DNA of 64,000 bases from Aequorivita marisscotiae (lineage in GTDB: Bacteria; Bacteroidota; Bacteroidia; Flavobacteriales; Flavobacteriaceae): positions 2,108,001-2,172,000 of the forward strand of contig NZ_CP122379.1 in assembly GCF_029814825.1 (NCBI RefSeq), written 5' to 3'. Positions within the stretch are counted from its first letter, which is position 1. Each line of letters starts with the position of its first letter. The notes under the pieces were generated by a model, which was not told the origin of the DNA, searched no databases, and worked only from the letters and a program-made list of their open reading frames with translations. Of the stretch, positions 35,790-43,683 are shown piece by piece. The translations under genes were made by a program, and so were the position numbers.

Positions 35790-36865
35790 TGAAAACCTTG
35801 CTACATTCCAAGTTTAGATTAAATGGCCAAGCTTTTGCTTCTTCCGACGTTTTGTTGAAATATGCAAAACAATTAGTTGAAACGGGAAAGGACAACGAAA
35901 GTGCCATCGGTAAATTTATCGTGGAATGGCTTGATGAAAATAATTTTATAACGGTAAAAACTTCAGGTTCTACAGGGTCTCCAAAAGAAATTAAAATTCA
36001 GAAAAAGCACGTAAATAACAGTGCTGAAGCTACCGTAAATTATTTCAATTTAAAAGAAAGTACGAAAGCATTACTTTGTTTGCCGGCAGAATATATTGCT
36101 GGCAAAATGATGCTGGTACGTGCAATGATTGTGGGCTGGGATTTGCACACAGCTGCGCCCGGAAAGAACCCGTTGGAATATCAAGACAGTGATTTCGATT
36201 TTTCTGCCATGGTGCCCTATCAGGTTTTTCATTCGTTAGAAAACTTGCGCAAAGTAAAGATGCTTATTGTTGGTGGTGGAGCAGTTTCTGCGGAATTGGA
36301 ACAACAATTACAAAATGTGAATACAAGTATATTCGCTACGTATGGAATGACCGAAACCATTAGTCATATTGCCGTCCGACCAATAAATGGAAAGGAGAAA
36401 TCAGCTGTTTTTTCTGCGCTTCCGAAAGTGGGTTTTTTACAAACTGAAAATGGTTGTTTGCAGATTCACGCTCCTGAAATTTCTGAGGAATTGGTTGTTA
36501 CAAATGATGTGGTGGAGTTAATTTCCCCAACTTCGTTTAAATTTTTGGGAAGAATTGATAACGTTATAAATACTGGTGGGGTAAAAGTTTATCCCGAAAT
36601 GATTGAAGAAAAGCTTTCGCTATACATAAACAAACCGTTTTTTATCGCTTCGGAAAAGGATGATGCCTTGGGCGAACGTATTATTTTAGTAGTTGAAAGC
36701 GAAAGGCAGTTGCAATTTGAAGATTATTCAGATGCTTTCGGAAAACTCTCAACCTATGAAAAACCCAAAAAAATATACGCCACACCTGAATTTGTTTATA
36801 CTGAAACAGAGAAAATAAAACGTACTGCGGTTTTAGATATGCTTGCCTTAAAAAAGCGGTTATAG
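35789..36865 (+). CDS. menE: o-succinylbenzoate-CoA ligase (AMP-binding)
   Basis: MenE activates o-succinylbenzoate to its CoA thioester. The 358-residue protein begins with GTG overlapping the previous stop (TAGTG). AMP-binding motifs are VKTSGSTGSPKEI, ATYGMTETISHI, GRIDNVINTGGVKVYPEMIEE and the C-terminal TEKIKRTAVLDML with the catalytic Lys. It is about 100 residues shorter than E. coli-type MenE at the N-terminus, the short form common in Bacteroidetes. The assignment rests on the men context. Its 3' end overlaps the convergent gene by 6 bases. Confidence 0.85.
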   Translation: MKTLLHSKFRLNGQAFASSDVLLKYAKQLVETGKDNESAIGKFIVEWLDENNFITVKTSGSTGSPKEIKIQKKHVNNSAEATVNYFNLKESTKALLCLPAEYIAGKMMLVRAMIVGWDLHTAAPGKNPLEYQDSDFDFSAMVPYQVFHSLENLRKVKMLIVGGGAVSAELEQQLQNVNTSIFATYGMTETISHIAVRPINGKEKSAVFSALPKVGFLQTENGCLQIHAPEISEELVVTNDVVELISPTSFKFLGRIDNVINTGGVKVYPEMIEEKLSLYINKPFFIASEKDDALGERIILVVESERQLQFEDYSDAFGKLSTYEKPKKIYATPEFVYTETEKIKRTAVLDMLALKKRL

Positions 36866-37357
36866 CAATGGTTTTTCTTCTTGCTGAAATTCACTTTTTA
36901 ATTTGCCTTCCAATTGCAAATCTGTTTCAATCCTGTCGCGGGAAGGTTTTTGTACTAAAAGCCACCCGAGTAAAATTAAAGAAATTATTAAAAAATACTG
37001 GTTTCCCTTATTTATAAATGCCACAATCGCCAAGAATGCTGGAGCTTCCAAAAGAGCATATTTTACTAAAGAAGCTGTTTGGAAACCACTTAATTTTTCT
37101 TTTAAAGTTACTTTTTTAGTCAAGGCCTTTAGCATATTTGTGTATAAAAAGTTTGCTATTAAAATACAAACTACCGCTATTATTGGAACGACAAAAATCA
37201 TACTGTCTTCCATGTAATCTATTGAGAAGTTTTGGTTTTCAGATTGTAAATACATCACAATTATAAAAAGTGATACTCCCATAACCAATGCAAAATGAAT
37301 TATGGAGATTGTTTTTAAAAATGATTTCGGAGTGAAGGCAGGAGTGATGTGCGACAT
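36860..37357 (-). CDS. hypothetical four-helix membrane protein
   Basis: This 165-residue protein has about four transmembrane segments (FLKTISIIHFALVMGVSLFI, MIFVVPIIAVVCILIANFLY, YALLEAPAFLAIVAFI, YFLIISLILLGWLLV) and short charged ends. I recognise no named family. Its stop region overlaps the end of menE in convergent orientation. It is not in an obvious operon, although the glycosyltransferase gene lies 20 bases further upstream on the same strand. Confidence 0.7.
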   Translation of the reverse strand: MSHITPAFTPKSFLKTISIIHFALVMGVSLFIIVMYLQSENQNFSIDYMEDSMIFVVPIIAVVCILIANFLYTNMLKALTKKVTLKEKLSGFQTASLVKYALLEAPAFLAIVAFINKGNQYFLIISLILLGWLLVQKPSRDRIETDLQLEGKLKSEFQQEEKPLL

Positions 37358-37377
37358 AATTTTTACTACTTTTTAAA

Positions 37378-38124
37378 TTACGGAATAGTATTAGAGGCTT
37401 TGCGATATTTATTCCAAATAACGAATAATTCAAAAGGGGCGAATAAAAAATTCTTCAGCTTTAATTTTGAACCGGGAATATCGGTCCATTTAGACAATGG
37501 ATGTTCGTAAATCATATTCATATTATTTGGGAAATACACTTTCCACCTAAATAGCAATTCAACGTCAAATAACCATTTGCTTACAAACTCAGCTTCAAAA
37601 AGTTTAAAAACCGCCGAACTATCAATAAGTTTAATCCCGCATTGGGTGTCGTAAACCGGCTCGTTGAGCAATGAACTTACAAAAGTTGCGAAAACCCTTC
37701 CCAAATAATGTCGCCTTTTTTTCCGTTTTATATTGGCACCCAACCGTGCCAGTCTAGCTCCCATTAAAAACTTAATGTTTTTGTTTTGATGAAGAATATT
37801 TAAAAATTCGGGTATTTCTTCCAGTGGTACAGACAAATCTGCATCTAAATAACCAATAAATGCATAATCGTCTAAGTTGTTTTTAGTGACGAGTACACCA
37901 GCTCTAATAGCTTCTGCCTTGCCTACATTCTGCTGGAGATTTAGTGAAGTAGCGTGCTCCGTGCTATCGCATATTTTTTGAATTACTTTTGCCGTATTGT
38001 CTTTACTGCCGTCGTTTACAAATAAGAAATGTACGTGGGGATTATTATTTCCAAAGTGCGAAAAAACTTCGGTTTGCAACCTATTTTCTTCGTTATAACA
38101 CGGTATAACAAACATAACCTTCAT
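37378..38124 (-). CDS. glycosyltransferase family 2 (DPM1/DPG synthase-like)
   Basis: This 248-residue family 2 glycosyltransferase resembles dolichol- or polyprenyl-phosphate mannose synthases. KVMFVIPCYNEENRLQTE is the first strand, LFVNDGSKDNT the second with its Asp, and GYLDADLSVPLEEIPEF gives the DAD metal-binding motif; the C-terminus has VYDTQCGIKL. The usual C-terminal TM pair is missing, so it is the soluble class. The start at 38124 is preferred because it gives the typical start; an ATG 24 bases upstream exists. Confidence 0.85.
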   Translation of the reverse strand: MKVMFVIPCYNEENRLQTEVFSHFGNNNPHVHFLFVNDGSKDNTAKVIQKICDSTEHATSLNLQQNVGKAEAIRAGVLVTKNNLDDYAFIGYLDADLSVPLEEIPEFLNILHQNKNIKFLMGARLARLGANIKRKKRRHYLGRVFATFVSSLLNEPVYDTQCGIKLIDSSAVFKLFEAEFVSKWLFDVELLFRWKVYFPNNMNMIYEHPLSKWTDIPGSKLKLKNFLFAPFELFVIWNKYRKASNTIP

Positions 38125-38229
38125 AACTGTATCGTGGGGGCTATTCAATATATAATAGTTTGCAAGTTAATTTTCTTACACTTTAAATTAGTGGGAAAAA
38201 TAATCAAATTGGAATGATTTGGTGTTTTT

Positions 38230-38727
38230 TTAAGGATTTAATTTCTGTTCAAGTTCACCAATGATAGTCGCTACTTGGGTTTTGGCATCGTAAGCTACCA
38301 ATACGGTAGTGCCCACTTCAAATTTATGGATTTGTAGTCGCGAGATAAGTTGCTCTGTAGAGGTATAAAATTTTGGTGCGTTTTTGGGCATCACTTCCAA
38401 GTCAAAACCCACCATATACGAATTGTTCACGGTGGTGCCAGTTTCATATACCCGTTTTATTATTGCGGGAGCTTCCTTTCCCGATTGTAGCAATCTATTT
38501 TTGGATATTTTGGAAATTATTACCGACCCGATAAAAAAGACAAATGTAAGGATAAATAAAATTGACAATGCAATTAGAGAGTACTGTGTAAGTTGCGGCA
38601 ATTCATTAAAATAATAGGAGCCACTAGGCAGTTTATACAGCCCAGCGAACATAGTAAAAAAAGGAATCCACATAAGCCCAAAACAACTCCAGCCCAATTT
38701 GCGGAGCGTGGTAGAACGGATTTTCAT
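38230..38727 (-). CDS. hypothetical membrane protein (DUF3592-like layout)
   Basis: This 165-residue protein has two N-terminal membrane helices (about 10-35 and 48-72) and a soluble C-terminal part with a repeated turn (RVYETGTTVNNSYMVGFDLEVM, FEVGTTVLVAYDAKTQVATIIGELE). That arrangement resembles DUF3592 proteins, which I state as a resemblance only. There is no catalytic motif. It is flanked by unrelated genes on the same strand. Confidence 0.6.
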   Translation of the reverse strand: MKIRSTTLRKLGWSCFGLMWIPFFTMFAGLYKLPSGSYYFNELPQLTQYSLIALSILFILTFVFFIGSVIISKISKNRLLQSGKEAPAIIKRVYETGTTVNNSYMVGFDLEVMPKNAPKFYTSTEQLISRLQIHKFEVGTTVLVAYDAKTQVATIIGELEQKLNP

Positions 38728-38835
38728 AAACAGCTGGTTTTGAAATTTTATAATTAAAGATTATAAAACCAAATGTAGTGAAAATCAAGCGATTAATGCG
38801 CTATGGCTTCCGTGGAATAAAAGCGTTTACAATAA

Positions 38836-40479
38836 TTAAACCTGGATGACACCCAAATTAAAGGGTTTTTCAATAGGTGCATGATTAGCGGCTTCAATTC
38901 CCATCGAGATCCATTTTCGGGTATCTAACGGGTCAATAACGGCATCGGTCCAAATTCGTGACGCTGCATAATACGGCGAAATTTGTTTATCATATCGCGC
39001 CTTAATCTTGTCGAATAATTCTTTTTCAACTTCGGGCGTAATTGTTTCACCCTTCTTTTTTAGGGAAGCAGTTTCAATCTGAAGCAACACTTTTGCAGCA
39101 CTATTGCCGCTCATTACTGCAAGTTCTGCACTGGGCCAGGCCACGATTAATCTGGGGTCGTATGCTTTTCCGCACATAGCATAATTTCCGGCGCCATAAC
39201 TATTACCAATTATAATTGTGAATTTTGGCACCACACTATTGCTAACGGCATTTACCATTTTGGCACCATCTTTTATAATTCCGCCGTGTTCACTTTTACT
39301 ACCTACCATAAAACCGGTAACGTCTTGCAAAAAAACCAATGGAATTTTCTTTTGATTACAATTTGCAATAAAACGTGTGGCTTTGTCTGCACTATCGCTA
39401 TAAATTACGCCCCCGAATTGCATTTCGCTGGGCTTTGTTTTTGCTTTTGTAGTTTTTACCAATGTACGTTGGTTGGCCACTATGCCAACGGCCCAACCGT
39501 CTATACGTGCGTAACCGGTTAAAATAGTTTGTCCGTAACCTTCTTTGTATTCTTCAAAATCGCTATCGTCAACAAGACGTTTTATTATTTCGCGCATATC
39601 GTATTGTTCTGCGCGCGATTTTGGTAGTATACCGTATATTTCGTCTTGCTTTTCTTTTGGCTTTACAGCCTTTTCTCGATTAAAGCCGGCTTTATCGTAA
39701 TCGCCAATTTTAGAGACAATATTTTTTATTTTATCGAGAGCGTCTTTATCGTCTTTGGCCTTATAATCTGTTACGCCGCTAACTTCGCAATGGGTGGTTG
39801 CGCCACCTAGCGTTTCGTTGTCAATAGTTTCACCAATTGCAGCTTTTACCAAATAACTTCCGGCAAGAAAAATGCTCCCGGTTTTATCTACAATTAATGC
39901 TTCATCACTCATTATAGGAAGATATGCGCCCCCTGCAACGCAACTGCCCATAACTACTGCTATTTGGGTTATACCCATACTGCTCATTACGGCGTTGTTT
40001 CTAAAAATTCTTCCGAAGTGTTCCTTATCGGGAAAAATTTCGTCCTGCATAGGGAGATATACCCCTGCGCTATCTACCAAATAAATAATTGGTAGGCGGT
40101 TTTCAATTGAAATTTCCTGCGCGCGAAGATTCTTTTTGGCAGTAATCGGAAACCAAGCGCCAGCTTTTACTGTGGCGTCGTTGGCAACAACTATGCACTG
40201 TTTGCCTTTTACATAACCTATTTTTACAACTACGCCGCCGCCGGGTGCTCCGCCGTGCTCTTCGTACATGCCTTCTCCTGCAAAAGCACCAATTTCTACC
40301 GTTGGTTTTTTATCGTCCAACAAATACGCAATGCGTTCTCTAGCAGTGAGTTTTCCTTGCGCGTGCTGTTTATCGATACGTTTTTGGCCACCGCCAAGTT
40401 TAACTTTTGCTAGTTTGTTTTTTAATTCTGAAACTAGAAGTTTATTGTGATCTTCGTTCTTATTGAAGTTTAAATCCAT
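38836..40479 (-). CDS. acyl-CoA carboxylase beta subunit (carboxyltransferase)
   Basis: This 547-residue carboxyltransferase is of the propionyl/methylcrotonyl-CoA carboxylase type, moving CO2 from biotin to an acyl-CoA. N-terminal RIDKQHAQGKLTARERI and the acyl-CoA site HGGAPGGGVVVKIGYV are typical, as are VYLPMQDEIFPDKEHFGRIF and the C-terminal GNSYGAGNYAMCGKAYDPR. The alpha biotin-carboxylase subunit is not in this window. Residues favouring a given acyl group cannot be read by eye; the methylcrotonyl subclass is plausible because of the leader and the PMQ/FPD pattern. Confidence 0.9.
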   Translation of the reverse strand: MDLNFNKNEDHNKLLVSELKNKLAKVKLGGGQKRIDKQHAQGKLTARERIAYLLDDKKPTVEIGAFAGEGMYEEHGGAPGGGVVVKIGYVKGKQCIVVANDATVKAGAWFPITAKKNLRAQEISIENRLPIIYLVDSAGVYLPMQDEIFPDKEHFGRIFRNNAVMSSMGITQIAVVMGSCVAGGAYLPIMSDEALIVDKTGSIFLAGSYLVKAAIGETIDNETLGGATTHCEVSGVTDYKAKDDKDALDKIKNIVSKIGDYDKAGFNREKAVKPKEKQDEIYGILPKSRAEQYDMREIIKRLVDDSDFEEYKEGYGQTILTGYARIDGWAVGIVANQRTLVKTTKAKTKPSEMQFGGVIYSDSADKATRFIANCNQKKIPLVFLQDVTGFMVGSKSEHGGIIKDGAKMVNAVSNSVVPKFTIIIGNSYGAGNYAMCGKAYDPRLIVAWPSAELAVMSGNSAAKVLLQIETASLKKKGETITPEVEKELFDKIKARYDKQISPYYAASRIWTDAVIDPLDTRKWISMGIEAANHAPIEKPFNLGVIQV

Positions 40480-40615
40480 AGTAAAAATATGTTTGGGCTA
40501 AAATACAAAATGCTACCAACCCGCTTCCTAAACTAAAGTAAAAAAATCTGTCTTTCTTCGGTCTTTTTCATCTTTTCGGAACTATGACATTTTGTTAACG
40601 AAATTCTACGATATA

Positions 40616-40646
40616 TTGCCGATATTTGTTTTTGCGCGTAAATTTG
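40616..40646 (+). promoter_or_regulatory. promoter of the CAL67264-type gene
   Basis: TTG at 40616-40618 is followed by 20 bases and then TAAATTTG at 40639-40646, a good match to the Bacteroidetes -33/-7 consensus. The ATG of the small membrane gene follows 33 bases later. Confidence 0.6.
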
Positions 40647-40679
40647 CGACAAAAAAAATCAACCAAACTAAAATAAACT

Positions 40680-40862
40680 ATGGGAATGAATAAAAATACT
40701 GTATTAGCATGGGCCACATTTATAATGATTTTAATGGGTTGTGTTTTAATTGCACTTGGAGCCTTTCGTTATGATGATGTTGCTGGTTGGGGTTTCGCCG
40801 CGGTAGGGATTGGTTTTTTCGCTATTGCGTGGGTTTTTAATGCGCTCAAAGGAAGGGTGTAA
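40680..40862 (+). CDS. small membrane protein, CAL67264 type
   Basis: This 60-residue protein has two hydrophobic helices (TVLAWATFIMILMGCVLIALGAF, first residues shown, and WGFAAVGIGFFAIAWVFNAL) separated by a RYDDVAG turn. I recognise it as the flavobacterial small membrane protein named CAL67264 family, of unknown function. It has its own strong promoter, no gene follows within its transcript except DinB 65 bases on, and the codon use is typical. Met3 could also be the start. Confidence 0.75.
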   Translation: MGMNKNTVLAWATFIMILMGCVLIALGAFRYDDVAGWGFAAVGIGFFAIAWVFNALKGRV

Positions 40863-40926
40863 TTTCCAAATATGAATCCCGCAGTAAGCCGCATTAACAG
40901 CTGTATAACCAATAATTTTCAGAACC

Positions 40927-41403
40927 GTGTTAGAAGAAATACAAATACGCAAACGCTTAGCGAAACACCTGGAAGGAGGCGAGGCTTTTATGCCCGTGAC
41001 TGAAATGTTAAAGAAAATTTCTTTTGAAGATGTTAATACACGTTCGTCTAATTTGCCGTATTCATTTTATGAATTATTTTATCATGTAACATTTACGCAA
41101 AAGGATATTGTAAAATTTACTTGCTCCCTTGATTATACTGAACCTAAATGGCCGGACTATTATTGGCCCAAGGAAAAAACCTGTAAAAATTTGGAGCAAT
41201 GGGAAACCCTGAAAGCCGAATACACAACAGATCGCGAACGATTAAAAAACTTTCTTTTAAGTGAAGAAAACCAATTAACGCAGCCTGTAAAAAACGGTAA
41301 GGACCAACAAACCCTTTTGCGCGAAGTACTGCTGGTTATTGAACATACAGCATACCATACAGGGCAGATGCTTGTGCTGTTAAGGCTGCTGAATCTTCAT
41401 TAA
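40927..41403 (+). CDS. DinB family protein
   Basis: This 158-residue four-helix-bundle protein of the DinB/YfiT type has LPYSFYELFYHVTFTQKDIVKF and IEHTAYHTGQMLVLLRL, with the three-His metal triad in (Y)H-V, ...H-T-A-Y-H. DinB-like proteins are metal-binding, thiol-transfer or similar enzymes. The start is GTG, since no ATG in frame gives a full N-terminus. An intervening ATG at 40872 is out of frame. Confidence 0.85.
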   Translation: MLEEIQIRKRLAKHLEGGEAFMPVTEMLKKISFEDVNTRSSNLPYSFYELFYHVTFTQKDIVKFTCSLDYTEPKWPDYYWPKEKTCKNLEQWETLKAEYTTDRERLKNFLLSEENQLTQPVKNGKDQQTLLREVLLVIEHTAYHTGQMLVLLRLLNLH

Positions 41404-41473
41404 CATCGAATCTCGAATTAACCAATCCCGAAGTAACGAATTAACCAATAACCAAATAACAATTAACAACAAA
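41404..41473. repeat. degenerate heptamer tandem repeat before ettA
   Basis: Ten consecutive 7-base units run from the DinB stop to ettA. The last four are CAATAAC, CAAATAA, CAATTAA and CAACAAA, and the first two both end in TCGAA. Only the period is well conserved. Confidence 0.65.
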
Positions 41474-41478
41474 CACAT

Positions 41479-43170
41479 ATGGCTGACGATAAAAAAGTAA
41501 TTTTCTCAATGTCTGGGTTGACCAAAACCTATCAAAGCGCCCAGACTCCTGTACTTAAAAATATATATTTAAGCTTCTTCTACGGTGCCAAAATTGGTAT
41601 TCTCGGTCTAAACGGAAGCGGTAAATCCACCCTGCTTCGAATCATTGCCGGCGAAGAAAAAAACTATCAAGGCGATGTGGTTTTTGCACCCGGCTATACC
41701 GTAGGGTATCTGGAACAAGAACCTAAACTGGACGAGTCCAAAACTGTTTTGGAAGTAGTAAAAGAAGGCGTACAAGAAGTGGTTGATGTATTAGATGAGT
41801 ACAATAAAATAAACGACATGTTTGGCCTACCGGAAGTTTATGAAAATCCGGCGAAGATGGATGAGTTAATGGAAAAACAGGCCAAGCTTCAAGACAAAAT
41901 TGATGCAACCAATGCTTGGGAATTGGACACTAAACTAGAAATTGCGATGGACGCCCTGCGTACGCCAGAGCCTGATAAACTTATCAGTGTACTTTCCGGC
42001 GGGGAACGCAGAAGAGTGGCACTCTGCAGATTGCTTTTAAAAGAGCCCGATGTATTGTTGCTCGATGAGCCTACAAACCACTTAGATGCCGAAAGCGTAC
42101 ATTGGCTGGAGCATCACCTTGCGGAATACAAAGGGACCGTAATTGCAGTAACGCACGATAGATATTTTCTAGACAATGTTGCAGGCTGGATTTTGGAATT
42201 GGACAGGGGAGAAGGTATTCCGTGGAAAGGAAATTATTCGTCTTGGTTAGATCAAAAATCGAAGCGTTTGGCGCAGGAACAAAAGCAAGCTGGTAAACGA
42301 CAAAAAACTTTAGAGCGTGAGCTAGAGTGGGTGAGGCAAGGGGCCAAAGGCCGCCAGACAAAGCAAAAGGCCCGTTTGCAGAATTACGATAAACTTTTAA
42401 GCCAAGACCAAAAACAATTGGACGAAAAACTTGAAATATACATCCCCAACGGACCGCGATTGGGAACCAATGTAATTGAAGCCAAAGGGGTTTCAAAAGC
42501 ATTTGGCGATAAATTGCTTTACGAAGATTTAAATTTCAAACTGCCACAGGCGGGTATTGTGGGCATTATTGGACCAAATGGCGCCGGTAAAACCACTATT
42601 TTCAAAATGATTATGGGTGAGGAAACCCCCGATAAAGGAACTTTTGAAGTGGGTGAGACTGCAAAGATTGCGTATGTAGATCAGGCACATTCAAATATAA
42701 ACCCAGATAAGACCATTTGGGAAAATTTTAGCGATAGTCAGGAATTAATTATGATGGGCGGGCGCCAAGTTAATTCACGCGCCTATTTGAGCCGTTTTAA
42801 TTTTAGCGGAAGCGAGCAAAACAAGAAGGTATCTATGCTTTCCGGTGGAGAACGAAACCGTTTGCATTTGGCAATGACCCTAAAAGAAGAAGGCAACGTG
42901 CTTTTATTGGATGAGCCAACAAATGATTTGGATGTAAACACCCTCCGTGCTTTAGAAGAAGGTTTGGAAAACTTTGCAGGTTGTGCCGTAGTTATCAGTC
43001 ACGACCGTTGGTTTTTAGACAGAATCTGTACACACATCCTTTCTTTTGAAGGAAACAGCCAAGTGTATTATTTTGAAGGTGGTTTCAGTGAATATGAGGA
43101 AAATAAAAAGAAACGTCTTGGTGGCGATTTAATGCCGAAACGAATTAAATACAAAAAATTAATACGCTAA
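41479..43170 (+). CDS. ettA: energy-dependent translational throttle protein EttA (ABC-F)
   Basis: This 563-residue ABC-F protein has two ATPase domains and no membrane segment. Walker A motifs GLNGSGKST and GPNGAGKTT, signatures LSGGERRRVALC and LSGGERNRLHLA, and Walker B LLLDEPTNHLD and LLLDEPTNDLD are present. The linker is highly charged (KQAGKRQKTLERELEWVRQG). EttA gates translation according to ADP/ATP ratio at the ribosomal E-site. The C-terminal PKRIKYKKLIR end is typical for EttA. It is followed after 3 bases by a small lipoprotein gene. Confidence 0.92.
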   Translation: MADDKKVIFSMSGLTKTYQSAQTPVLKNIYLSFFYGAKIGILGLNGSGKSTLLRIIAGEEKNYQGDVVFAPGYTVGYLEQEPKLDESKTVLEVVKEGVQEVVDVLDEYNKINDMFGLPEVYENPAKMDELMEKQAKLQDKIDATNAWELDTKLEIAMDALRTPEPDKLISVLSGGERRRVALCRLLLKEPDVLLLDEPTNHLDAESVHWLEHHLAEYKGTVIAVTHDRYFLDNVAGWILELDRGEGIPWKGNYSSWLDQKSKRLAQEQKQAGKRQKTLERELEWVRQGAKGRQTKQKARLQNYDKLLSQDQKQLDEKLEIYIPNGPRLGTNVIEAKGVSKAFGDKLLYEDLNFKLPQAGIVGIIGPNGAGKTTIFKMIMGEETPDKGTFEVGETAKIAYVDQAHSNINPDKTIWENFSDSQELIMMGGRQVNSRAYLSRFNFSGSEQNKKVSMLSGGERNRLHLAMTLKEEGNVLLLDEPTNDLDVNTLRALEEGLENFAGCAVVISHDRWFLDRICTHILSFEGNSQVYYFEGGFSEYEENKKKRLGGDLMPKRIKYKKLIR

Positions 43171-43173
43171 GCT

Positions 43174-43617
43174 ATGTGGAAATATTTAGTCATACTTACA
43201 TTGTTAATTACTTTTTCTTCCTGTGGAAGCAAGAAATCTGCAGTAAAAACTTCCGAAGATTCAAAGGAAATCGTCCTCGGGAAAAGTGAGACGGTTTCCT
43301 ATAAAAGTTTAGGAAATGGAGTGGCTTCAATAGCAATTCATCTATTTGAGAATAACACTTTCAAGTTCAACTTTAAAAGTATTCCACAACCGGGTACGGA
43401 TGAGAAACCGATACGAATTTCAGAAAAAGGAACCTACACCTCTGATGGAAGCTGGAAAACCTTACAATTTAAAAACCCGAAATTTTCACTGGCAGCAATC
43501 TTTGATGCACAATATGCAGCTGCATCAGATTTTAAAGTAATTGACAAAGAAAGTGTAAAGATAAATACTTCAAAAAACGCCCTGTCTATTTGGGGCGTAG
43601 TTTGTGAGAAGCAATAA
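43174..43617 (+). CDS. hypothetical lipoprotein
   Basis: This 147-residue lipoprotein has the signal MWKYLVILTLLITFSSC with Cys17. The rest is a compact beta-rich domain (NTFKFNFKSIPQPGTDEKPI, KGTYTSDGSWKTLQFKNPKFSLAA), followed by a short C-terminal segment ending GVVCEKQ. No family is recognised. It starts 3 bases after ettA and shares a strong terminator with the convergent gene downstream, so it is probably cotranscribed with ettA. Confidence 0.7.
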   Translation: MWKYLVILTLLITFSSCGSKKSAVKTSEDSKEIVLGKSETVSYKSLGNGVASIAIHLFENNTFKFNFKSIPQPGTDEKPIRISEKGTYTSDGSWKTLQFKNPKFSLAAIFDAQYAAASDFKVIDKESVKINTSKNALSIWGVVCEKQ

Positions 43618-43626
43618 ATTAATAGA

Positions 43627-43670
43627 TCAGGCACAGTTGAAACCTATTTTAAAGTTTCAAATGTGCCTGA
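43627..43670. terminator. bidirectional terminator
   Basis: TCAGGCACAgTTGAAAC pairs with GTTTCAAaTGTGCCTGA across a 10-base loop, one mismatch in 17 pairs. It separates two convergent genes, the lipoprotein on the plus strand and the BNR protein on the minus strand. T tracts are short, so function is inferred from position and stem stability. Confidence 0.8.
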
Positions 43671-43683
43671 ATAAATAACATTT

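Noticed and set aside
40872..41003. Short ORF beginning with ATG before DinB
   Set aside because: It overlaps the DinB frame, has no family pattern and no conserved codon use.
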